Assembly (NCBI GenBank): GCA_018715105.1
Contig: DVMG01000175.1
Location: 1-7,331, forward strand
Reading direction: 5' to 3'
Origin: Candidatus Ventricola intestinavium
GTDB lineage: Bacteria > Bacillota > Clostridia > Christensenellales > Aristaeellaceae
DNA length: 7,331 nt
Positions 1 to 6,239 of this stretch are shown here, one piece after another. The position numbers and the translations under genes were made by a program. Every line of letters starts with the position of its first letter. The first letter of the stretch is position 1. The notes under the pieces were generated by a model that saw only the letters and a list, made by a program, of their open reading frames with translations, ran no database searches and was not told where the DNA came from.

Positions 1-104
1 AGGAAAACGGCATGATCGTCACCAAACCGGAGATTCTCAGCGATCTCGCAGCCAGGATACTCAATCAGATTGGAAAGGAAGAGGATGGAAAGCATGATGA
101 ATGA
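1..104 (+). CDS. C-terminal end of an unrecognised protein (5' truncated)
   Basis: An open frame enters from the left edge (first full codon at 3) and ends with TGA at 102-104, leaving 33 residues. The tail reads ENGMIVTKPEILSDLAAR and continues to a charged end, GKEEDGKHDE. Only this frame stays open through the stretch; the other two hit stops that do not connect to a gene. The stop lies 11 bp inside the next gene (ATGATGAATGA arrangement), which suggests one transcript with translational coupling. The residues look like a helix followed by a hydrophilic tail. I do not recognise the family; in other Firmicutes hflX, spoVK, miaA or hfq can precede ynbB, but the fragment matches none of these in a way I can defend. 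Confidence 0.6.
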   Translation, partial: ENGMIVTKPEILSDLAARILNQIGKEEDGKHDE

Positions 105-1374
105 AAATGTCTATGCCCAGCTTGGCGTATCGGATCAGGTTTACCGCTTTGGGGAGGATGTGCTCGCCGCGCTGCGCCCCCGCTTTGACGCGATTGATCA
201 GGTGGCGGAATATAACCAGGCCAAAGTGATTGCCGCCATGCAGAAAAACCGTGTGAATGCATCCTGCTTTGCCGCCACGACCGGCTATGGCTACAACGAT
301 GTGGGCCGGGATGCACTGGAACGCGTGTATGCGGACTGCTTTCATACAGAAGCGGCGCTCGTCCGTCCCCAGATCACATGCGGCACCCATGCGCTGGCCA
401 TTGCCCTGAGCGCCAATCTGCTGCCGGGAGACGAACTTCTTTCTCCCGTCGGACGTCCGTATGACACGCTTGAGGAAGTCATCGGCATTCGGGAAAGCGC
501 CTGCTCTCTGCGGGAGTACGGCGTCAGCTATGCCGAGGTTCCGCTCCGTGAAGACGGCTCCATCGATTATGACGGCGTGCGCCATGCGATCCATGAGCGG
601 ACAAAGCTCGTCACGATCCAGCGTTCCAAGGGCTATGCCACACGGCCAACCCTGTCCGTCGCGCAGATCGGGGAGCTGATCGCCTTTGTCAAAGCCATCC
701 GCAGCGATATTCTCTGCATGGTGGACAACTGCTATGGCGAATTTGTGGAAACCCTGGAGCCCAGCGACGTCGGCGCGGATATGGTCGTGGGATCGCTCAT
801 CAAAAATCCGGGCGGCGGCCTGGCGCCCATCGGCGGATACATCTGCGGCACGCGCAAATGTGTGGACCGCTGCGCGTATCGTCTATCCGCACCGGGGCTT
901 GGGCAGGAGGTAGGGGCCAACCTGGGCCTGATGACGTCCCTTTTCCAGGGATTTTTCCTGGCGCCCACCGTCGTTTCAGGCGCGCTGAAGGGCGCGATCT
1001 TTGCCGCGAACATCTATGAAAAACTCGGTTTCAAGGTCGTGCCGAATTCCACCGAATCCAGGCATGATATCATCCAGGCCGTGGAACTGGGCAGCGAGCA
1101 GGCCATGGTTGCCTTCTGCAGGGGAATCCAGGCCGCGGCCCCGGTGGACAGTTACGTCACCCCGATCCCATGGGATATGCCGGGCTATGACGATCAGGTT
1201 ATCATGGCGGCGGGGGCCTTTGTCCAGGGTTCTTCCATCGAGCTCTCCGCCGATGGGCCGATCCGTCCGCCGTATGCCGTCTATTTTCAGGGAGGGCTGA
1301 CCTGGGTGCATGCCAAGCTCGGCATTCTCATGAGCCTGCAGAAGCTTGTGGAGGAAGGGCTCGTATCCCTGTGA
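94..1374 (+). CDS. ynbB: YnbB-type PLP-dependent protein (methionine gamma-lyase / aluminium resistance family)
   Basis: About 426 residues, a full-length fold-type I PLP protein of the family annotated 'methionine gamma-lyase family' or 'aluminium resistance protein' (B. subtilis YnbB). Numbering from the ATG at 94, a glycine/tyrosine-rich element TTGYGYNDVGRD lies near residue 62 and the cofactor-phosphate region QITCGTHALA near residue 93. VDNCYGEF contains Asp211, expected to pair with the PLP pyridine nitrogen, and GSLIKNPGGG contains Lys237, the likely Schiff-base lysine. The family is placed with Cys/Met-metabolism PLP enzymes, but the physiological substrate is not settled, so a C-S lyase reaction is inference. 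Candidate starts are TTG 70 and ATG 85, 94 and 97; purine-rich AGAGG at 80-84 suits 94, while AAGGA at 75-79 could serve 85. It overlaps the preceding gene by about 11 bp and is probably coupled to it. Confidence 0.88.
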   Translation: MMNENVYAQLGVSDQVYRFGEDVLAALRPRFDAIDQVAEYNQAKVIAAMQKNRVNASCFAATTGYGYNDVGRDALERVYADCFHTEAALVRPQITCGTHALAIALSANLLPGDELLSPVGRPYDTLEEVIGIRESACSLREYGVSYAEVPLREDGSIDYDGVRHAIHERTKLVTIQRSKGYATRPTLSVAQIGELIAFVKAIRSDILCMVDNCYGEFVETLEPSDVGADMVVGSLIKNPGGGLAPIGGYICGTRKCVDRCAYRLSAPGLGQEVGANLGLMTSLFQGFFLAPTVVSGALKGAIFAANIYEKLGFKVVPNSTESRHDIIQAVELGSEQAMVAFCRGIQAAAPVDSYVTPIPWDMPGYDDQVIMAAGAFVQGSSIELSADGPIRPPYAVYFQGGLTWVHAKLGILMSLQKLVEEGLVSL

Positions 1375-1407
1375 ATCACATCATCCTTTTCATATGTAAA
1401 GCTTTTT

Positions 1408-1428
1408 GCACGGCTTCGATGCCGGTGC
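1408..1428 (+). other. Short GC-rich hairpin between ynbB and the permease gene
   Basis: GCACGGC (1408-1414) pairs with GCCGGTGC (1421-1428) around a 6-nt loop TTCGAT, with one bulged G in the right arm. No T-run follows (GTTTCCATTTCC), and a T5 run precedes the stem instead, so it is not a convincing terminator on either strand. It may attenuate or protect the 3' end of the ynbB message, or be chance. Confidence 0.3.
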
Positions 1429-1465
1429 GTTTCCATTTCCATGAGACAAAGGGAGGAAGATACCC

Positions 1466-2374
1466 ATGTGGTTCTGGTTTTCCATCATTGCGCTGCTCTG
1501 CTGGAGCGGATCGGATCTCTTTTCCAAAATCGGCTGCCGGGAGGCTGACGATAGGACGGCTCACCTGAAAATGGTCATGGCGGTGGGCCTGGTGATGGGG
1601 CTGCACGCCTTTTATGAGGTGTTTGTGGGCGGCGTGGAGATCAGCCTGCAGATTATCCTGACCTATCTGCCCGTTTCCCTGCTCTATATCCTGTCGATGG
1701 CCATGGGATACATCGGCCTGCGGTACATTGAGCTCTCCATCTCCTCGCCCATCTGCAATTCCTCCGGCGCGTTGGTCGCCATCGCCACCCTTGCCATCAG
1801 CGGGATCGGCGACATGAACGGCTGGCAGCTGTTTGCCATCGCGCTGGTCGCGTTCGGCGTGATCGCGCTGGGTGTCACGGAAGCGACGGAGGATGAGGAA
1901 CTGCGGGCGGCACGGCAGAAAGCCTCCAATTACCGGTATGCCAAATCCTTCCTGGCTCTTCTGCTGCCCATCGCATACTGCCTGCTGGATGCCGCCGGCA
2001 CATTCGCCGACAGCCTTGTGCTCGAAACGCTCAATGAGGATTCCGCCAACGTGGCCTATGAACTCACCTTCCTGACCGCGGGGGTGATCAGCGCCATCTA
2101 TGTGCTTTTGATCCGCCGGGAAAGGCTGACGCTGCGCGGCGAGGCGCCCAAATATGCAGGCGCGCTGTTTGAGACGGCGGGACAGTTCTTCTATATCTAT
2201 GCGCTTGCCGATACGGCCCATGTCGCCATGGCCGCGCCGATCATCTCTTCCTACTGCGCGGCATCCGTGCTGTGGAGCCGGATTTTCCTCAAGGAGAAGC
2301 TGAGCGCCAAGCATTATCTGTCCATTCTCTGTGTGGTGATCGGCATTGTCATCATGGGCGTGTTCGATATGTGA
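1466..2374 (+). CDS. EamA/DMT-family integral membrane transporter
   Basis: 302 residues, the usual size of a ten-helix drug/metabolite-transporter (DMT) permease with two EamA repeats. Hydrophobic segments lie at roughly 2-18, 35-54, 60-82, 95-114, 119-137, 161-181, 199-216, 230-250, 252-272 and 284-301. The mid-protein charged loop TEDEELRAARQK (about 141-152) separates the two halves. The end of the second repeat shows the typical pattern of small residues followed by a charged loop and a last helix: AAPIISSYCAASVLW, then IFLKEKLS, then a hydrophobic run. The substrate cannot be read from the sequence; the family exports or imports amino acids, nucleotide-like and other small metabolites across the cytoplasmic membrane. 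The ATG at 1466 is preceded by GGGAGGA at 1451-1457, spacing 8. It lies 91 bp after ynbB on the same strand with no strong promoter between, so co-transcription is likely. Confidence 0.88.
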   Translation: MWFWFSIIALLCWSGSDLFSKIGCREADDRTAHLKMVMAVGLVMGLHAFYEVFVGGVEISLQIILTYLPVSLLYILSMAMGYIGLRYIELSISSPICNSSGALVAIATLAISGIGDMNGWQLFAIALVAFGVIALGVTEATEDEELRAARQKASNYRYAKSFLALLLPIAYCLLDAAGTFADSLVLETLNEDSANVAYELTFLTAGVISAIYVLLIRRERLTLRGEAPKYAGALFETAGQFFYIYALADTAHVAMAAPIISSYCAASVLWSRIFLKEKLSAKHYLSILCVVIGIVIMGVFDM

Positions 2375-2384
2375 CGGCAGAATC

Positions 2385-2418
2385 CGCCTTCCCCGCCCAA
2401 GGGAGAGGGAAGAGGGCG
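2385..2418 (+). terminator. Possible weak terminator or 3' hairpin after the permease gene
   Basis: CGCC-TTCCC (2385-2393) can pair with GGGAA (2407-2411) plus GGCG (2415-2418), giving nine base pairs with a 3-nt bulge (GAG) and a 13-nt loop. The sequence after it is CATTATTCCCC, which is a poor U-tract. It sits between the permease stop and the rplM promoter, where a transcription stop would be expected. The structure alone is only suggestive. Confidence 0.3.
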
Positions 2419-2459
2419 CATTATTCCCCGAAAAAACGCAGTAAAATGAAGAAAAACTC

Positions 2460-2489
2460 TTGACAAGCACGGGTGAAAGAGGGTAAAAT
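2460..2489 (+). promoter_or_regulatory. Sigma-A-type promoter for rplM-rpsI-secG
   Basis: A perfect -35 hexamer TTGACA (2460-2465) is followed after 18 bp by TAAAAT (2484-2489, five of six consensus positions). A purine/A-rich stretch (GAAGAAAAACTC) lies just upstream and could act as an UP-like element. Transcription would start near 2496. The strength fits a ribosomal-protein operon. Confidence 0.82.
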
Positions 2490-2495
2490 AGCCAG

Positions 2496-2606
2496 TGCGT
2501 ATGTCGGCCTGATTAGCCCCGGGCATTCGTGCGCGCGTTTTGCAGAGCGTCTGACCAGCGCTGTGCGTTTCTGATATCCTGGATATCACCACGAGGAGGA
2601 ATTCAC
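2496..2606 (+). promoter_or_regulatory. Structured 5' leader of rplM; candidate L13 autoregulatory leader
   Basis: From the predicted start near 2496 to the GTG at 2607 there are about 110 untranslated nt, long for a gene with such a strong promoter. Two hairpins are visible. GCAGAGCG (2542-2549) pairs with CGCTGTGC (2559-2566) with one G-G mismatch and a 9-nt loop. TGATATC (2572-2578) pairs perfectly with GATATCA (2582-2588) around CTG, just 4 nt before the Shine-Dalgarno GAGGAGGA (2593-2600). Low-GC Gram-positives are known to carry an L13 leader RNA that binds excess L13 and shuts down rplM-rpsI expression; the location fits, but I could not test the match to that family. Confidence 0.45.
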
Positions 2607-3041
2607 GTGAAAACGTTTATGGCAAATGCCCAAACCGTCGAGCGCAAGTGGTATGTGGTGGACGCCGACGGCATGACGCTGGGCCGCCTGGCCAGCCAGG
2701 TTGCCGCCATCCTGCGCGGCAAACACAAGCCCACATACACCCCGCACTGCGATACCGGCGATCATGTCATCGTCATCAATGCAGCGAAGGTTGTGCTCAC
2801 CGGCAAGAAACTCGATCAGAAGGTGTACTACCATCATTCCGGCTATCCGGGCGGACTCAAGGAGACCCGGTACCGCAAGCTGATGGAAGAAAAGCCGGAG
2901 TTCGCCGTCAAGCATGCCATCCAGGGCATGATGCCCAAGGGCCCGCTGGGCCGCAAGATGGCGCGCAAGCTGCGCGTGTATGCCGGCGCGGAGCATGAGC
3001 ATGAGGCCCAGCAGCCGCAGGTGCTCACGCTGACCAAGTAA
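2607..3041 (+). CDS. rplM: 50S ribosomal protein L13
   Basis: 144 residues, the standard length of bacterial L13, an early-assembling 23S rRNA-binding protein of the large subunit. Family blocks appear in order: VERKWYVVDADGMTLGRLA (11-29), LRGKHKPTYTPHCDTGDHV (36-54), VVLTGKKLDQKVYYHHSGYP (62-81), and the C-terminal GPLGRKMARKLRVYAGAEH (112-130) ending AQQPQVLTLTK. The GTG at 2607 is chosen because the protein then begins MKTFMA, as L13 proteins commonly do, and GAGGAGGA (2593-2600) sits 6 nt upstream. The open frame extends farther 5' but that part is leader. It is the first gene of rplM-rpsI-secG. Confidence 0.97.
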   Translation: MKTFMANAQTVERKWYVVDADGMTLGRLASQVAAILRGKHKPTYTPHCDTGDHVIVINAAKVVLTGKKLDQKVYYHHSGYPGGLKETRYRKLMEEKPEFAVKHAIQGMMPKGPLGRKMARKLRVYAGAEHEHEAQQPQVLTLTK

Positions 3042-3064
3042 AAGCAGGAAGGAGTGTTTGACAC

Positions 3065-3457
3065 ATGGCACAGGTTCAGTATCAGGCGGTAGGCCGCCGC
3101 AAAAAGGCCATTGCTCGTGTTCGCCTCGTTCCGGGCGACGGCAAGATTGTGATCAACGGCCGGGATATCGACCATTACTTTGGACTGGAGACCCTGAAGA
3201 TGACCGTGCGCCAGCCGCTGGCGCTCACCAATCTGGAGGGACGTTATGATGTGCTGGTAAACGTGTATGGCGGCGGTCTGGCCGGCCAGGCCGGTGCGAT
3301 CCGCCACGGCGTTTCCCGCGCGCTGATCAAGGCGGATCCGGAACTGCGCCCCTCTGTAAAGAAGGCCGGTTTCCTCACGCGTGACCCGCGCATGAAGGAG
3401 CGCAAGAAGTACGGCCTGAAGGCCGCCCGCCGCGCGCCGCAGTTCTCCAAGCGCTAA
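3065..3457 (+). CDS. rpsI: 30S ribosomal protein S9
   Basis: 130 residues, full length. S9 is a small-subunit head protein whose extended C-terminal tail reaches the P site and contacts tRNA. Visible blocks are the basic N-terminus VGRRKKAIARVRL (9-21), the S9 signature GGGLAGQAGAIRHGVSRAL (69-87), and LTRDPRMKERKKYG (104-117) leading to the universal terminal QFSKR (126-130). The ATG at 3065 follows AGGAAGGAG (3046-3054). It starts 23 bp after rplM, the conserved L13-S9 pairing, with no promoter or terminator between, so the two are made in equal amounts from one message. Confidence 0.98.
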   Translation: MAQVQYQAVGRRKKAIARVRLVPGDGKIVINGRDIDHYFGLETLKMTVRQPLALTNLEGRYDVLVNVYGGGLAGQAGAIRHGVSRALIKADPELRPSVKKAGFLTRDPRMKERKKYGLKAARRAPQFSKR

Positions 3458-3488
3458 GCCGCTCAACGAGTCGAGGAGGCGAAGACCT

Positions 3489-3725
3489 ATGGCGATCCTT
3501 AACGGTATTGTCACCGTGCTGCTTGTGATCACCGCATTGATCCTCATCGTCACCGTGCTGCTCCAGCCGGGCGAGTCCAACGGTCTGGGAGCGATCGCGG
3601 GAGGCGCCGAGACGTTCTTTGGCAAGAACAAGGCAAAGTCGATGGAGGGAAAGCTCGCTCTGGCGACGAAGATTTCCGCAGGGGTGTTCATCATCTGCGC
3701 GCTTATCGTTGCGATGATCGGCTGA
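3489..3725 (+). CDS. secG: Preprotein translocase subunit SecG
   Basis: 78 residues, typical of Gram-positive SecG, the small accessory subunit of the SecYEG channel in the cytoplasmic membrane that aids SecA-driven export. There are two transmembrane helices (about 3-25 and 56-77). They are joined by the family's loop, with VLLQPGESNGLGAIAGG (about 23-39) followed by the TFFGKNKAKSMEGKL stretch. The ATG at 3489 has GAGGAGG at 3473-3479, spacing 9. It lies 31 bp after rpsI with no intervening terminator, so it should be transcribed from the rplM promoter. A strong terminator follows and separates it from rnr, although secG and rnr are frequently neighbours in Firmicutes. Confidence 0.96.
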   Translation: MAILNGIVTVLLVITALILIVTVLLQPGESNGLGAIAGGAETFFGKNKAKSMEGKLALATKISAGVFIICALIVAMIG

Positions 3726-3736
3726 TCAGAACGATC

Positions 3737-3770
3737 AAGAGGCTGAAGCAGGTTGCTTTGGCCTCTTTTT
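3737..3770 (+). terminator. Intrinsic terminator of the rplM-rpsI-secG unit
   Basis: AAGAGGCTGAAGCA (3737-3750) pairs with TGCTTTGGCCTCTT (3754-3767), giving 14 bp including two G-U pairs with a GGT loop. A T-run (3766-3770) follows immediately. It begins 11 bp after the secG stop, so it should end the ribosomal-protein/secG transcript. Confidence 0.9.
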
Positions 3771-3817
3771 GATTTGCGGGAAAAGAGACCCCTCCTTTGA
3801 GAAAAGTGAAATCGGAT

Positions 3818-3846
3818 TTGTGCGGATACTCATTCTGTGGTAAAAT
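3818..3846 (+). promoter_or_regulatory. Promoter for rnr (extended -10)
   Basis: TAAAAT (3841-3846) is preceded by TGG (3838-3840), an extended -10 element. A weak -35, TTGTGC (3818-3823), lies 17 bp upstream. The predicted start is near 3853. That position would cut into the Shine-Dalgarno of the upstream TTG candidate start of rnr and so favours the downstream ATG at 3966. Confidence 0.6.
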
Positions 3847-3965
3847 GGCATAGGAGAGGGAATCCATTGCCTGAAAAGAATGCTTTTGCGGGCTCAGAAC
3901 AGGAAGGCGCAGCGGCGCGATCCATCCAGGGAGAGCGGCGCCGATTTCAGGACAGGAGTGAGACG

Positions 3966-6098
3966 ATGAAACGCGGTCGCAGAAGTGAGGGAAAAAGACG
4001 CACGTCGAATCAGGAAAAGGGACGGCGCGGCAGGAAGACGCCGGTTGAGGCAGAGTCCCTGCGCAAGCGCACGGTAAAAGAAGGTCGCGAGGTGCCCGGA
4101 GGTGTGCGCTTTGTGCGCGTCATCTCCCACGACCCGGCGGCAGGCGATGAGCAGGGGATTCCTCTGACGGTGCGCGGCCTGTACCGCGGCGCGTATCGCA
4201 TGGAGGGGGACGATGGAACGGCCTTTCTCTGTGCGCGCGAAAATGCAAAGGGAGCGCTTGTGGGCGATGAGGTGCTGGCGGAGCGAATCGGCCGTGAAAG
4301 CGTCGTCGTGCTGCGGGTGACCCGCCGCGCGCATGAGATCATCATGGGCGTGCTGCGCGTGCACGGGGAGGAAAGCGTTATTCTGCCGCTGGAGCGCCGT
4401 CTGCCGCCGGAGATTCCCGTGGAAGGGAAACTGGAGCCGGCGCAGGACGGGGATATTGTGCGCACCCGGGTCATTCGTTGGGAGGATGAAGGCGGGCTGT
4501 GCGTATGCCTTGAGGACCGTATCGGAAGCTTTCAGCAGACGACATGCGCGCTGGATGCGCTTGTGATGAGCCAGCACCTGCGCACAGCGTTTGACAGGGA
4601 AGTGTTGGCGCAGGCGGAGGAGTGCCGGCCCGCGCGGCTTGAGGACGATCCGGAACGGGAGGATCTGCGGGGAATTCTTTCCTTTACGATCGACGGGCGC
4701 GACGCGAAGGACTTTGACGATGCGGTCAGCCTGGAGGTCCTGGAAAACGGCCATGCGCTGCTGGGTGTGCACATTGCAGACGTGGGGCATTATGTCCCCC
4801 AGGGAACGCCGCTCGACCGCGAGGCATACCGAAGGGGAACGAGCGTGTATCTTCCGGGCCGCGTCCTGCCCATGCTGCCGGAGCAGCTTTCAAACGGCGT
4901 GTGTTCTCTGCGGCCTCAGGAGGATAAGTTTACGCTCAGCGCCCTGATGGAGATGGATGAAACGGGGCGCGTTGTCCGGGAATGCCTGAAGAGGACGATT
5001 ACCCGCTCCAAAGCGCGTCTGGTGTATGACGATGTGAACGCCTTTTTTGCCGGCGCGCAGCAGGAAACGCGCCAGCTCGGCGCACTGGGGGATACGCTGC
5101 TGGCCATGCGCGCGCTGGCGGAAAAACTGCGTGCCCGCAGAGAGGCCGGCGGATGCATTGATTTTGAAACGGAAGAGCCCCAATTTGTGCTGGACGAAGA
5201 GGGGGAACCGGTGGAGATTGTCAAGCGCGAACGGGGCGACGCGGAGAAGATGATCGAGGATTTTATGCTGGCGGCCAATGAAAGCGTGGCCCGTTTTGCA
5301 CGAGAGCGCCATGTGCCCCTGCTTTACCGTGTGCATGAAAAGCCGGATCCGGATAAGCTGGCCGTGTTTGCGGATTTTCTGGACGGCATCGGCGTGAATG
5401 CACGCAGAATCCGCCACCATGCTGCGCCCGGCGATATCCGCGCGGTGCTGGAGAGCACGAAAGACCGCCCCGAATACAGCGCCATTACGACCCTGGCTCT
5501 CAGAAGCATGCAAAAAGCGCGTTATGATCCCAAGCCGTTGGGGCATTTCGGCCTGGCGATGGGCGATTACTGTCATTTTACATCGCCCATACGCCGTTAT
5601 CCCGATCTGGTGGTCAGCCGGGCGGTGACGGCGGCGCTCACCGGGCAGCGCGCTTCTCTCACGGGGGAAGCGCTTGCGGACGCTGCGCTGCGCAGCTCGG
5701 ACTGTGAGCGGGCCGCTGTTGAAGCGGAACGGGCGGCGGATAAATTGATGATGGCGCGAATGATGGCCAGGCATGTCGGCGAAATATTCTCCGGAAAGGT
5801 CAGCAGCGTGACGGAATTCGGGCTTTACGTGGAGCTGTCCAACGGCGCAGAGGGATTTGTGCCGGTGCGCACGCTTGACGACTGGTTTGATTTCGACGAG
5901 CGGCGCCTGACGCTGCGGGGAGAGCGCACGGGAACGGTGTTCTCCCTGGGGCAGGAGCTGGAAGTCCGGGTGGAAAATGTGGAGCTGACGCTCTGCACCA
6001 TTGATCTGGCGATGATAACGCCGCTTTCTGCCGGAAAAAGCCGGGAGAAATCGCCCCGGAAACAGGAACGTGAGCGGATGAGGGAATTCAGCCGGTAG
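3966..6098 (+). CDS. rnr: Ribonuclease R (RNB/RNase II family 3'-5' exoribonuclease)
   Basis: 710 residues from the ATG at 3966. RNase R processively degrades structured RNA 3'-5', including mRNA decay intermediates and defective rRNA. Domain order: a very basic tail (1-40, rich in Lys/Arg), two cold-shock-type RNA-binding modules (about 45-125 and 126-200), the RNB catalytic domain (about 232-560), an S1 domain (about 605-683), and a basic C-terminal tail. The active-site motif TIDGRDAKDFDDA carries Asp243, 249, 251 and 252, the four metal-binding aspartates, and FTSPIRRYPDL (538-548) is the second RNB signature. The N-terminal helix-turn-helix of E. coli RNase R is absent. ATG 3966 has AGGAG (3954-3958), spacing 7. 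TTG 3867 (743 residues, AGGAGAGGG 3852-3860) and GTG 3837 are alternatives, but the predicted promoter overlaps or abuts them. An in-phase open stretch follows the TAG stop. Confidence 0.95.
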   Translation: MKRGRRSEGKRRTSNQEKGRRGRKTPVEAESLRKRTVKEGREVPGGVRFVRVISHDPAAGDEQGIPLTVRGLYRGAYRMEGDDGTAFLCARENAKGALVGDEVLAERIGRESVVVLRVTRRAHEIIMGVLRVHGEESVILPLERRLPPEIPVEGKLEPAQDGDIVRTRVIRWEDEGGLCVCLEDRIGSFQQTTCALDALVMSQHLRTAFDREVLAQAEECRPARLEDDPEREDLRGILSFTIDGRDAKDFDDAVSLEVLENGHALLGVHIADVGHYVPQGTPLDREAYRRGTSVYLPGRVLPMLPEQLSNGVCSLRPQEDKFTLSALMEMDETGRVVRECLKRTITRSKARLVYDDVNAFFAGAQQETRQLGALGDTLLAMRALAEKLRARREAGGCIDFETEEPQFVLDEEGEPVEIVKRERGDAEKMIEDFMLAANESVARFARERHVPLLYRVHEKPDPDKLAVFADFLDGIGVNARRIRHHAAPGDIRAVLESTKDRPEYSAITTLALRSMQKARYDPKPLGHFGLAMGDYCHFTSPIRRYPDLVVSRAVTAALTGQRASLTGEALADAALRSSDCERAAVEAERAADKLMMARMMARHVGEIFSGKVSSVTEFGLYVELSNGAEGFVPVRTLDDWFDFDERRLTLRGERTGTVFSLGQELEVRVENVELTLCTIDLAMITPLSAGKSREKSPRKQERERMREFSR

Positions 6099-6239
6099 CA
6101 GGGCCTGCCATGGCCTCTGTCAGAAGAACGAGCGATGCGGCGATACCGTCCGCAGGCGGAAAAGGGGCGTCCTTACGCGGGGCAATCCCTCGATGAGAGA
6201 GATGCGCTCCAGCACGGAGAGCAAGGAGAACAGATATGA
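6099..6239 (+). other. In-phase open stretch after the rnr stop (possible small ORF or readthrough tail)
   Basis: After the rnr TAG (6096-6098) the same frame remains open for 46 codons to a TGA at 6237-6239, which overlaps the next gene's ATG as ATGA. An internal ATG at 6135 would encode 34 residues starting MRRYRPQAEKGRPYAG and ending HGEQGEQI. No good Shine-Dalgarno precedes that ATG. It could be a hydrophilic RNase R tail reached by readthrough, a small coupled leader ORF, or chance, since a run of this length is not rare in GC-rich DNA. Confidence 0.2.

Noticed and set aside
1391..1402. Possible -10 element (CATATGTAAAG) for a separate permease promoter
   Set aside because: No acceptable -35 lies 16-18 bp upstream, and the hexamer match is poor.
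1376..2470. Minus-strand open frame of 364 codons covering the permease gene
   Set aside because: The opposite strand encodes a clear ten-helix EamA protein with a good ribosome binding site. The antisense product is His/Gln/Asp-rich and resembles no family.
2529..2606. N-terminal extension of L13 by 26 codons
   Set aside because: The GTG at 2607 has an ideal Shine-Dalgarno and gives the standard L13 N-terminus. The extension covers the structured leader and is not L13-like.
2843..3694. Minus-strand open frame across rplM, rpsI and secG
   Set aside because: It is antisense to three confidently identified genes and shows no domain or start signal of its own.
3894..4790. Long minus-strand open frame (298 codons) opposite rnr
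   Set aside because: It lies wholly antisense to the strongly supported RNase R gene, its translation is rich in His/Arg/Gln without a domain, and GC-rich codon bias produces such mirror frames.
6100..6116. Hairpin AGGGCC / GGCCTCT just after the rnr stop as a terminator
   Set aside because: The stem is short with a bulge and is followed by GTCAGAAG rather than a T-run.
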